From: DATBFX01 sp036558305
GTDB lineage: Bacteria > Chloroflexota > Chloroflexia > Thermomicrobiales > UBA6265
Direction of reading: 5' to 3'
Assembly: GCA_036558305.1 (NCBI GenBank)
Contig: DATBFX010000453.1
Coordinates: forward strand, 1-19,390
DNA length: 19,390 nt
Part shown: positions 6,688-13,696 of the stretch, piece after piece
Position numbering within the stretch: position 1 is the first letter of the stretch
Layout: each line of letters opens with the position of its first letter
Translations under genes and position numbers: made by a program
The notes under the pieces: generated by a model
Seen by the model: only the letters and a program-made list of their open reading frames with translations
Told to the model about the DNA's origin: nothing
Database searches by the model: none

Positions 6688-7710
6688 ATGCGTCGCGCCA
6701 CCATCCGATCGGTCGCGGATGAGGCCGGGGTCTCGATCACGACCGTTTCCAACGTGATCAACGGGCGGCACCAGCAGATGGCGCCCGAGACTCTGGACCG
6801 CGTCCTGTCGGCGATGGAGCGCCTCGGGTACCGGCCGAACCGCGTCGCCCAGAGTCTCGTCACCAACCGGACCGCCACGATCGGGTTGATCATGGGCGAG
6901 GTCACCAACGCGCTCTATCCACCGGTGACGATCGGCGCCGAAGCCGCCTGCCGCGCGGCCGGCTACAGCCTCCTCCTCGCCAACGCCGACGGCATCGACA
7001 CCGAGCGCCGCCTGGTCGAGGTGATGCGCGCCAAGCAGGTCGATGGCTTGGTCCTCTTCTCGGTCTCGTTCCTCGACGTCGCCAACGACCACCTCCTGCG
7101 GGCGCAGGCCGAAGGCACCCCCGTCGTCGCCATCAACCGCCACCTGCCCGACGGCGCCCCGCTCTCGACCGTCTGGTTCGACCACCACGGCGGCGGTTAC
7201 CAAGCGACCCAGCACCTGATCGCGCTCGGTCACCGGCGGATTGCCCACGTCGCCGGTCCCGCCCACCGTTTCACCGGTCAGCAACGCCGCCGCGGCTACG
7301 AGAAGGCGCTGCGCGAAGCCCGCATCCCGCTCGACCCGTCCCTGATCGCGGAGGGCGACTACTCGTTCGAGTCCGGCGAGATCCTGATGGAGCGGCTCTG
7401 GGCGGAGCGGCCGACCGCCGTCTTCGTCGGCGGCGACGCGATGGCGCTCGGGGCGCTCCGGGCGCTGGCACGGCTGGGGGTACGGGTGCCGGCGGACCTG
7501 TCGCTGGTCGCGTTCGGCAACCCCGATTGCGTGCGCTACGCCACCCCCGCGATTTCGACCATCGACCTGCCGGTGGCGGCGGCCGGTCGGACCGCGGTCG
7601 AACTCGTCCTTCACCGCCTCGCGGACCGGGACGGCGCCCCGGCGGAAACGGAGGTGCGGATCCTCGATACCGCGTTACTCGTCCGTGAGACGACGGCACC
7701 GCCGCCATAG
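6688..7710 (+). CDS. LacI family transcriptional regulator
   Basis: This 340-aa cytoplasmic repressor has a LacI helix-turn-helix at the N-terminus: TIRSVADEAGVSITTVSNVI (5-24), with the hinge-helix segment YRPNRVAQSL (48-57). It is followed by a periplasmic-binding-protein-like sugar-sensing domain starting at RTATIGLIMG, with VDGLVLFSVSF, the HRRIAHVAGP motif and a C-terminal VAFGNPDCVRYATPAISTIDLP. ATG 6688 is chosen because the HTH begins directly after it; the frame is open to 6538, but that would cross the promoter and operator. Its gene is divergent from the peptide-type importer operon and 42 bp upstream of the sugar importer genes. The sugar importer is the more natural target, but control of the divergent operon is possible. 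Confidence 0.95.
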   Translation: MRRATIRSVADEAGVSITTVSNVINGRHQQMAPETLDRVLSAMERLGYRPNRVAQSLVTNRTATIGLIMGEVTNALYPPVTIGAEAACRAAGYSLLLANADGIDTERRLVEVMRAKQVDGLVLFSVSFLDVANDHLLRAQAEGTPVVAINRHLPDGAPLSTVWFDHHGGGYQATQHLIALGHRRIAHVAGPAHRFTGQQRRRGYEKALREARIPLDPSLIAEGDYSFESGEILMERLWAERPTAVFVGGDAMALGALRALARLGVRVPADLSLVAFGNPDCVRYATPAISTIDLPVAAAGRTAVELVLHRLADRDGAPAETEVRILDTALLVRETTAPPP

Positions 7711-7720
7711 GGCGGTGCCG
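7694..7720 (+). terminator. Stem-loop at the end of the LacI gene, stop codon in loop
   Basis: CGGCACCGCC (7694-7703) and GGCGGTGCCG (7711-7720) form a perfect 10-bp GC-rich stem. The 7-nt loop contains the TAG stop (7708-7710). No T-tract follows. It may act as a partial terminator or 3' stabiliser that sets regulator expression apart from the downstream importer. Confidence 0.6.
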
Positions 7721-7752
7721 GTCGCGCGCTCGTCAGCGAAGAGGAGCAGGCA

Positions 7753-9123
7753 ATGGTCACTCAGGACGGCAGCAGATTTATCGGCTCGGGTCGCGGCGCC
7801 ACAGCCACCCTCAACCGCCGCGACGTCCTCCGCGGCGGGGCCGCCCTCGGTCTCGGCGCGTCGCTGCTCGGTCGCCGCCCCGCGGCGGCGCAGAACCCGA
7901 TTGCGCTCGACTTCATGAGTTGGAGTTACTCGGTCGAGACGGTTCAGGACAACATCAAGAAATTCCAGGAGCGCAACCCCGGCATCACCGTCAGCTACAC
8001 CGATTTTCCCTGGACCGAGTATCCGGACGTGATGGCCGCCCGCTTCGTCGGCGACAACGCCCCCGACGTCGCCTACAACAGCGACCACTGGCTGACCCAA
8101 TGGGCCGACGCCGAGTGGGTCGTGCCGCTGGACGACTACTGTCCATCGCTCATGCCGTACGCGGCAGACTTCACCCCCTACGCGATCCAGGGGATGACCT
8201 ACGACGGCAAACTCTACGGGCTGCCCTACTACGCCGACCTCGTCGTCTTTTTCCAGAACGCCGCGATGGCGGAGCAGGCCGGTTTCTCCGCCGCTCCCCA
8301 GACCTGGGACGAGGTGCGAACCCAGGCGCAGGCGATCAAGGACAAGGGGATCGTCGAGTACCCGGTCAACATCCCACTCGCCAAGGCCGATCCGTGGACG
8401 ATCGAATTCTTCTACTCGATGGTCTACAGCGAAGGCGGTCACTTCTTCGACGAGAACAACGAACCGGTGTTCAACCAGGCGGGGTCGCCGGCCGAAAAGG
8501 TCCTCCAGTGGCTCCACGACGCCCTCAACACCTGGAAGATCATGAATCCGGCGGCGCTCGAAGTGGTCGAACCGGACGTCGTCAAGAGCCTGGTGGCCGG
8601 GGAGAGCGCCTCGACCATCCTCGCCAAGTACAACCTCGCCGCCGTCAACACGACCGACGGCGCCCAGAAGGGCAAGTTCAAACTCGCGATGATGCCGGGC
8701 GCCAGCCACGAGACGACCGGGTTCGTCCGCTTCTACACGCTGACCAAACACAACGTCGACCGCGGCCAGGAGGCGATCGACGCCGCCTGCAAGTTCCTCG
8801 ACTACAACGGCGGCAAAACCGACGGCGTCTACGTCGTCCAGAAACGCTGGGCGATCGAGAAGGGGCTCGGCTTCGCCGTTCTGCCGCTCTACGACGACCC
8901 CGAGGTCGCGGCCTCGATCAACAGTTGGGGCGACGTCACCCTGGAGCGCGAGCAAGCGACCAAAGCCCGTATCAAGGAGGGTCTGACCGCCTGGTGGGGC
9001 ACCTGGGACGTCTTCGCCCGCGAGCAGATCCACAACGCCGTCTCCGGCGACTCGTCCCCGGCCGATGCCCTCAAAGCGATGGCCGACAAGTGGACCGAAT
9101 TGCGCGGGTACTACGGCGGATAA
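7753..9123 (+). CDS. ABC transporter substrate-binding protein, family 1 (sugar), Tat-exported
   Basis: This 456-aa carbohydrate-binding protein of the extracellular solute-binding family 1 serves the MalF/MalG-type permeases encoded downstream. A twin-arginine signal NRRDVLRGG (21-29) precedes a Gly/Ala/Leu-rich h-region ending in RRPAAAQ (41-47), so export in folded form by Tat is likely. The mature start IALDFMSWSYSVETVQDNIKKFQERNPGITV is typical of family 1. The conserved GLPYYADLVVFFQNAAMAEQAG segment and LQWLHD follow. GAGGAG lies about 7 nt before ATG 7753. It is separated from the LacI gene by 42 bp and from the first permease by a heptamer hairpin. The sugar is unknown. Confidence 0.94.
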   Translation: MVTQDGSRFIGSGRGATATLNRRDVLRGGAALGLGASLLGRRPAAAQNPIALDFMSWSYSVETVQDNIKKFQERNPGITVSYTDFPWTEYPDVMAARFVGDNAPDVAYNSDHWLTQWADAEWVVPLDDYCPSLMPYAADFTPYAIQGMTYDGKLYGLPYYADLVVFFQNAAMAEQAGFSAAPQTWDEVRTQAQAIKDKGIVEYPVNIPLAKADPWTIEFFYSMVYSEGGHFFDENNEPVFNQAGSPAEKVLQWLHDALNTWKIMNPAALEVVEPDVVKSLVAGESASTILAKYNLAAVNTTDGAQKGKFKLAMMPGASHETTGFVRFYTLTKHNVDRGQEAIDAACKFLDYNGGKTDGVYVVQKRWAIEKGLGFAVLPLYDDPEVAASINSWGDVTLEREQATKARIKEGLTAWWGTWDVFAREQIHNAVSGDSSPADALKAMADKWTELRGYYGG

Positions 9124-9202
9124 GGCGTGAGGCGTGAGCGAAGAGGCGTGAGGAGACCGACGATCTCTTTCCTCACGCCTCACGCCTCACGCCTCACGCC
9201 TC
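9122..9202. repeat. Heptamer-built 33-bp inverted repeat between binding protein and permease genes
   Basis: Left arm 9122-9154 and right arm 9170-9202 are reverse complements except for a few bases in the third heptamer and the first base. Each arm consists of four AGGCGTG-type heptamers. The loop is 15 nt. The left arm begins inside the TAA stop (9121-9123). The right arm abuts the GGAG Shine-Dalgarno (9203-9206) of the next gene. Confidence 0.9.
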
Positions 9203-9212
9203 GGAGAAGCGG

Positions 9213-10112
9213 ATGAGGACTGCGGCGACGCACCGGCGGTGGGCGGCAGGCGCTTCGTGGTTGCTGATCCTGCCGCCGCTGCTCTTGACGGCCTTTTTCA
9301 GCATCTATCCGTTCGTCGTCGCCGTCGAGGCGAGTACGCACCGCATCCTCTTGACGCGGCCGAAGAAGCAGCCCTACATCGGACTCGGCAACTTCCGCGA
9401 CGTTCTGCACGTCGCCGAGTTCCGCGACGCGGCGGTGAAGACGGCCGTCTTCACGGCGATGAGTGTGCCGGCGGTGACCCTGCTCGGGTTGGGGGTCGCG
9501 CTCCTGCTCAATCAGCGACTGCCGGGATTCGGCCTGCTGCGCTGGATTGTCCTGCTCCCCTGGGCGATCCCGCTCGTCGGCGCCGGGACGATGTGGCGGC
9601 TGCTCCTGCACGGCAACACCGGGGCGCTCAACGGTGCCCTCCTCCAGTTGGGGATCATCGACGAGTACGTCACCTGGTTGAGCAAACCCGCCCTCGCCAT
9701 GATCGCCGTGACGATGGCGCACCTCTGGCGGGAGTTCCCCCTCGCCGCCATCCTCTTCCTGGCTGGACGACAGGCGATCGCGGGCGAACTCTACGACGCG
9801 GCCCGGATCGACGGCGCCGGCGCCGTTGCGCTCTTCCGTGACGTCACGCTGCCCCTGATCCGGCCGACCCTCCTGGTCGTGTTGGTCTACGAGACCGTCG
9901 TCAGCATGTCGGTCTTTGACCTGATCTACGTCTTGACCGGCGGCGGTCCCGGTTCGGCCACCACCGTCCTCGCCTGGTACGCCTACGCGACAACCTTCAA
10001 GTTCTACAACCTCGGCCAGGGAGCGGCCCTCTCCCTCTTGATGGCGGCCGCGATCCTCGTCCTCATCCTCATCTACACCTTTGCCCTGCCAGCCCAGGAG
10101 GAGACCCGATGA
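9213..10112 (+). CDS. Sugar ABC transporter permease, MalF/UgpA type
   Basis: This is a 299-aa inner-membrane permease of the carbohydrate uptake family (binding-protein-dependent transport system inner membrane component). A short basic N-terminus is followed by helix 1 (about 13-35), the periplasmic segment PYIGLGNFRDVL, then five further hydrophobic helices. The EAA coupling loop is ELYDAARIDGAGAVALFRDV (192-211), followed by TLPLIRP. The conserved VLTGGGPGSATTVL segment near the C-terminus is typical of MalF-type subunits. GGAG (9203-9206) lies 6 nt before the ATG and directly after the hairpin. Its stop overlaps the start of the next gene by 4 bp (ATGA), which indicates translational coupling. 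Confidence 0.95.
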   Translation: MRTAATHRRWAAGASWLLILPPLLLTAFFSIYPFVVAVEASTHRILLTRPKKQPYIGLGNFRDVLHVAEFRDAAVKTAVFTAMSVPAVTLLGLGVALLLNQRLPGFGLLRWIVLLPWAIPLVGAGTMWRLLLHGNTGALNGALLQLGIIDEYVTWLSKPALAMIAVTMAHLWREFPLAAILFLAGRQAIAGELYDAARIDGAGAVALFRDVTLPLIRPTLLVVLVYETVVSMSVFDLIYVLTGGGPGSATTVLAWYAYATTFKFYNLGQGAALSLLMAAAILVLILIYTFALPAQEETR

Positions 10113-10993
10113 CTCCGCGGCGCGTCCTCGGCCGGGTCGCCCTCTACGCGCTCGCCGTTGCCCTCGTCGTCTACGTCGTCGGTCCCTTCCTCTGGCTCCT
10201 GAGCGCGAGTTTCCAGACCGACGTCGCCCTCTTCCAACAACCGCCGGAGTGGGTGCCCGATCCCTTCCTGCTCGACAACTACCGCTACGTCTTCACCGGC
10301 AAAATCCCCGGCAGCCAGGGGATCGGCGCCGTCGCCTCGTTCACCCAGGAGGCGCAACGCATCCCGCGCAGTCTCGTCAACAGTCTGGTGATCGCCCTCG
10401 CCGTCCTCGCCGTCAACCTCGTCCTGGCGACGGTTGCCGCCTACACCTTCGCCCGCGAGCGCTTTCGGGGTCGCGACGCCGCCTTCCTCTTCATCCTCGG
10501 CAGCCGCCTCCTGCCGCCGGTCGCGGTCGCGATCCCGATCTACCAGATCCTCCGCCGGAGCGACCTCCTCGACACCAAACTCGGCGTCATCCTCGTCCAC
10601 AGCTCCTTCACGCTCCCCTTCAGCATCTGGGTCTTGACGCTCTACTTCCGCGGTATGCCGCGGGAGATCGAGGAGGCCTCGCTGGTCGACGGGGCGAGCC
10701 GCCTGCGCGCCCTCGTCTCGATCGCCATCCCCCTCGCCGCCCCCGGTCTCGCTGCCATCGCCGCCTTCTCCTTCCTCTTCAGCTACAACGAGTTCCTCTT
10801 CGCCCTCCTCATTACCCAATCCCCGACCAGCAAGACGATCCCCGTCGCCGTCGCCGCCATCGCCCAGAACCCCGACGCCAGCTACTCCCTGATCGCCGTC
10901 GGCGTCATCCTCGCGATCATCGCTCCGCTCATGCTGGCCTTGGTCTTCCGCGGCTACATCGCCCGCGGGCTGGTGACGTCGTTGGAGCGGTAG
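10109..10993 (+). CDS. Sugar ABC transporter permease, MalG/UgpE type
   Basis: This 294-aa second carbohydrate permease subunit forms the heterodimer with the MalF-type protein. It has helix 1 near 11-32, then LSASFQTDVALF, a longer periplasmic insert with the TGKIPGSQGIGAVASF segment, and the EAA loop EEASLVDGASRLRALVSIAI (188-207) followed by PLAAPG. SYNEFLFALLIT and the C-terminal RGLVTSLE are also typical of MalG/UgpE proteins. ATG 10109 overlaps the preceding stop, with AGGAGGAG just upstream. No ATPase gene follows, as is common for importers that share one MsiK/MalK-type ATPase encoded elsewhere. Confidence 0.95.
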   Translation: MTPRRVLGRVALYALAVALVVYVVGPFLWLLSASFQTDVALFQQPPEWVPDPFLLDNYRYVFTGKIPGSQGIGAVASFTQEAQRIPRSLVNSLVIALAVLAVNLVLATVAAYTFARERFRGRDAAFLFILGSRLLPPVAVAIPIYQILRRSDLLDTKLGVILVHSSFTLPFSIWVLTLYFRGMPREIEEASLVDGASRLRALVSIAIPLAAPGLAAIAAFSFLFSYNEFLFALLITQSPTSKTIPVAVAAIAQNPDASYSLIAVGVILAIIAPLMLALVFRGYIARGLVTSLER

Positions 10994-10994
10994 G

Positions 10995-11011
10995 CGACGC
11001 TTGGGGCGTCG
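10995..11011 (+). terminator. Short stem-loop after the sugar importer operon
   Basis: CGACGC (10995-11000) and GCGTCG (11006-11011) pair around a TTGGG loop, starting two bases after the TAG stop of the MalG-type gene. There is no T-tract, so terminator function is tentative. Confidence 0.4.
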
Positions 11012-11065
11012 TCCGTCCCGTGCTACCCTTCCTCAGTGCTCCGTCCTCGACGAAGGTGAACCTCG

Positions 11066-11614
11066 ATGGCGACGCAAACGAAGCTCTACACCGCGGACGA
11101 TCTCATGCTCATGCCCGGCGACGAACCGTGGGAACTCTGGCGTGGGGAGTTGATCGAAGTGCCGGGATCCGGGATGGAATCGAGCGCGATCGGCAGCCTG
11201 CTCAATCGGAAGATTGGCAATCACGTCGAAGATCACGATCTCGGTGTTGTCACGGGCGAGGCCGGCAGTTACATCCTCTTCCCTGACCAAAGAACCGTCG
11301 TCTCGCCGGACGTCGGTTTCATCCGCTGGGAACGGTTGCCAGAGCGCAGCCTGCCGCGAAAGTTTTGCCCGGTGCCACCCGATCTCGCCGTCGAAGTCAA
11401 ATCGCCCTGGGACAAGCCGGGTGAAATGGCGACCAAGCTTTCCCTCTATCTGGACGCGGGCGTACCACTGATCTGGTGGATCGATCCCGACGAACGCACC
11501 GCTCGCGTCTACCATCACGGGCAGTTCGTGGCAGAACTCGGCGAAGGGGATGTCCTCGACGGCGCAGACGTCCTTCCAGGATTCCGCCTGCCAATTGCCA
11601 GCATCTTTCGGTAG
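11066..11614 (+). CDS. Uma2 family endonuclease-fold protein (DUF820)
   Basis: This 182-aa protein of the Uma2/DUF820 family has a PD-(D/E)XK nuclease fold. Family features are the N-terminal YTADDLMLMPGDEPWELWRGELIE, the acidic residue in SPDVGFI (D82), and the core DLAVEVKSPWD, which supplies E110 and K112 of the nuclease motif. The end, DVLPGFRLPIASIF, is also typical. The predicted metal-binding residues are all present. Members are abundant in Cyanobacteria, Chloroflexota and Deinococcota, often as scattered single genes. The biological role is largely unknown, and nuclease activity is predicted from the fold. AAGGTG lies 8 nt upstream of the ATG. The gene is probably its own transcription unit, 72 bp after the sugar importer. 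Confidence 0.92.
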   Translation: MATQTKLYTADDLMLMPGDEPWELWRGELIEVPGSGMESSAIGSLLNRKIGNHVEDHDLGVVTGEAGSYILFPDQRTVVSPDVGFIRWERLPERSLPRKFCPVPPDLAVEVKSPWDKPGEMATKLSLYLDAGVPLIWWIDPDERTARVYHHGQFVAELGEGDVLDGADVLPGFRLPIASIFR

Positions 11615-11667
11615 ACGGCGGACCTCGGTCGATCGGACGAACCAGGCGCGTGGCTGGCTCTCAGCCG

Positions 11668-11694
11668 AGACCGGCATGCGATAATAGCCGGTCT
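11668..11694. promoter_or_regulatory. Inverted repeat enclosing an extended -10 promoter element
   Basis: AGACCGGC (11668-11675) and GCCGGTCT (11687-11694) flank an 11-nt loop. The loop contains TGCGATAAT (11677-11685), an extended -10 form (TGn plus GATAAT). It lies about 57 bp upstream of the J-domain gene start (11742). No good -35 box is seen, as expected for an extended -10 promoter. The repeat arms could be a protein-binding site or an RNA hairpin ending the Uma2 gene. Confidence 0.45.
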
Positions 11695-11741
11695 GCCTTC
11701 GCGCGGTGCGTGTCGTTGTACGCTAGGCCACCGGGAGAGCC

Positions 11742-12668
11742 GTGAGTCCAGAAACCCGAGAGATCGTCGCCGTCCCTTCGCCGGAGGAACTCGCCTATGC
11801 GGGGCTCCTCGTCGACATCGAAACGCGCCGGCACCGCCTCGCCGCCCTCGAGGCAGAGCGGGCGACGCTGGAGACCGCGCTGTCCCGCTTCGCCGTCGCC
11901 GTCAAAACCCGCATCGGCGGATTGAAAGAGGAGATTCGCCAGACCCGCCTCCAACTGGAGGAGATCCGGCGTCGCATGATCCGCCTCCGCGACGACCCCG
12001 ACGCCGACCCCGTCGAGGTCGAGCGCGCGGTCGCCGAAGAACTCTACGCCCGCGCCGAAGAGGCCCGGGCCGAGGAAGAGGCGACCCGCTTTGAGGAGAT
12101 GGGCGACGATCCGCCGGCCCGTCCACCCCGTCGTGAGGCAGCGATCGAAGCGGAGATCCTCCGCGTCTACCGCGAACTCGCCAAACGCTACCATCCCGAT
12201 CTCGCCCAGAACCCCGAGGAGCGCCGCCAGCGCGCCGAGACGATGCTGAAGATCAACGTCGCCTTTCGCGAGCGCGACCTCGGCGCCCTCCAAAAACTCC
12301 TCCTCGAAGCCGAGCGCGCCCGCCCCGCCGCTCCCCTCCGCCTCCACCGGCAGAAACTCGCCTGGGCGCATCGGGAGATCGCCCGGCTCGATCGCGCCAT
12401 CCTCGAGTTGGAGGCGAAACTCGGTCTGATGCGCCGCAGCGACACTTACGTCCTCTGGCGCTCCCCCGACCAGAGCGACGTCATCCTCGACGACCTCGAA
12501 GCGAAAACGCGGGACCGCCTCGCCCGCGAGCGCACCCGCCTCGACGAGGCGGCCACCGGCTACCAGCGCCTCCTCGCCCGCCGCCGCCGCGCCCAGCTCA
12601 TCCGCGAGCGGACCGCCAATCTCCGCACCGGCCGCGTCCCGGTCGGCGCACCCTCGGCCAGCGACTGA
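11742..12668 (+). CDS. J-domain-containing coiled-coil protein
   Basis: This 308-aa, highly charged protein is predicted to be cytoplasmic, with no signal peptide or membrane segment. Residues about 22-120 are a long heptad-rich coiled coil (IETRRHRLAALEAERATLE, then LKEEIRQTRLQLEEIRRRMI). Residues about 133-190 form a J-domain, with helix II YRELAKRYHPDL carrying the HPD motif (151-153) and a following helix MLKINVAFRERDL. A second coiled coil covers about 205-295. J-domains stimulate the Hsp70 (DnaK) ATPase. There is no Gly/Phe linker, zinc-finger or client-binding domain, so this is not DnaJ itself. The start is GTG 11742 with GGGAGAG upstream. No partner gene is nearby, and the role of the coiled coils is unknown. 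Confidence 0.85.
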   Translation: MSPETREIVAVPSPEELAYAGLLVDIETRRHRLAALEAERATLETALSRFAVAVKTRIGGLKEEIRQTRLQLEEIRRRMIRLRDDPDADPVEVERAVAEELYARAEEARAEEEATRFEEMGDDPPARPPRREAAIEAEILRVYRELAKRYHPDLAQNPEERRQRAETMLKINVAFRERDLGALQKLLLEAERARPAAPLRLHRQKLAWAHREIARLDRAILELEAKLGLMRRSDTYVLWRSPDQSDVILDDLEAKTRDRLARERTRLDEAATGYQRLLARRRRAQLIRERTANLRTGRVPVGAPSASD

Positions 12669-12804
12669 ACTGCCGCTCACAAGCGTTTCCTCTCCGACCA
12701 ACCCCCACGCCATCCGCTCCGCCGGGTTGCCCGTAGTGAAGGTACGGCCCCGGAGGCTGGAACCGGCGGTCGGGTTTGCGCAAGGTTGGAGGAGGTTGCG
12801 AGAG

Positions 12805-13614
12805 ATGAAGCGTTTGGTCTGGATGCTCGTCCCGATGCTCGCGCTCGGCATGGCCGGGGGCGTGCTCGCCCAGGACGCGTCGCCGACAGCGACGCCGCCG
12901 ATCACCGTCTTCGTTCGCCACGATGCCACGCTTGGGGCGTTCTTCACCGACCCCAAGGGCATGACGCTCTACATGTTCACCAACGACACCACGCCGGGCG
13001 AGAGCACCTGCTACGAACAGTGCGCCACCAACTGGCCGCCGTTCACCGCGAGCGAACCGCTCGGTCTGCCGGGCGGCGTCGACGGCGAGTTGACGACGAT
13101 CAACCGCACCGACGGCACCACGCAGATCGCCTACAACGGCATCCCCCTCTACTACTTCGCGAAGGACACCCAACCGGGCGACACCAACGGCCAGGGTGTC
13201 GGTGACAAGTGGTTCGTCGTTCACCCCGGTCAACAGTTCGGCGCGGTCGCCTCGCCGACCGCGGGCGAGCAGCCCGAGGTTGTCGGCACCCCGGCCGCCG
13301 AGGGCGACGTCGTCGTGAACCTGACCGAATTCATGATCATCGCTTCCCAGACCGAGTTCAAAGTCGGCCAGGCCTACACTTTCGACGTCACCAACGTCGG
13401 TCAGTTCACGCACCAGTTCTATATCGAGAAAGCCGGCGCCGTCGACGAGTCGTTGGAGGCGAACGGACAAAAGGCCGAGATCGAGTCGTTGGATTCGGGC
13501 GCGAGCGGCACGCTGACCTGGACCTTCACCGAGGCCGGCACCTACCAGTTCGCCTGTCACCTCCGCACCCACTACCCGATGGGCATGGCCCTCACGATCC
13601 ACGTCACCGCGTAG
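12805..13614 (+). CDS. Secreted COG4315 repeat protein fused to a cupredoxin domain
   Basis: This 269-aa exported protein has a Sec signal peptide (1-22; cleavage near VLAQ-DA). Two COG4315/PF03640 secreted repeats follow. Each carries the family motif Yx(F/W/Y)xxD, as YMFTND (56-61) and YYFAKD (116-121), and the first also has a CxxxC pair (C69, C73) before NWPPF. After a Pro/Ala/Glu-rich linker (about 148-168) comes a cupredoxin-like domain (169-269). Its probable type 1 copper ligands are H203 (FTHQF), C251, H256 and M259 or M261 in FACHLRTHYPMGM. ATG 12805 is chosen for the strong GGAGGAGG (12788-12795) 9 nt upstream and for the signal peptide directly after it. The likely role is extracytoplasmic copper binding or electron transfer; the COG4315 function is unknown. 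Confidence 0.92.
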   Translation: MKRLVWMLVPMLALGMAGGVLAQDASPTATPPITVFVRHDATLGAFFTDPKGMTLYMFTNDTTPGESTCYEQCATNWPPFTASEPLGLPGGVDGELTTINRTDGTTQIAYNGIPLYYFAKDTQPGDTNGQGVGDKWFVVHPGQQFGAVASPTAGEQPEVVGTPAAEGDVVVNLTEFMIIASQTEFKVGQAYTFDVTNVGQFTHQFYIEKAGAVDESLEANGQKAEIESLDSGASGTLTWTFTEAGTYQFACHLRTHYPMGMALTIHVTA

Positions 13615-13651
13615 GCGGTCCGCCCGCACGGATCGCCTTGGACATGGGTGG

Positions 13652-13676
13652 CCCGGCGTTGGCAGCCAACGCCGGG
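13652..13676. terminator. Hairpin between convergent genes
   Basis: An 11-bp perfect stem (CCCGGCGTTGG and CCAACGCCGGG) closes a 3-nt loop. It lies midway between the cupredoxin stop (13614) and the kinase stop (13697), which converge. It lacks T-tracts but could serve as a bidirectional transcription barrier. Confidence 0.6.
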
Positions 13677-13696
13677 GCGCCCCGTCTGAACGGTCC

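Noticed and set aside
7675..9183. 502-aa open frame on the minus strand
   Set aside because: It is antisense to the clear sugar-binding protein gene and shows no family features or signal.
9122..9202. CRISPR-like array of short repeats
   Set aside because: The units are 7 bp with no spacers and are arranged in mirror image, so this is a hairpin built of tandem heptamers.
11661..12962. 433-aa open frame on the minus strand
   Set aside because: It spans the J-domain gene, the gap and part of the COG4315 gene in antisense, with no recognisable domain.
12598..13629. 343-aa open frame on the minus strand
   Set aside because: It is antisense to the COG4315-cupredoxin gene, whose plus-strand reading has a signal peptide, motifs and a strong Shine-Dalgarno.
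13652..13676. Classical rho-independent terminator
   Set aside because: The stem is strong but there is no T-tract on either strand. I list it only as a hairpin that could act as a bidirectional barrier.
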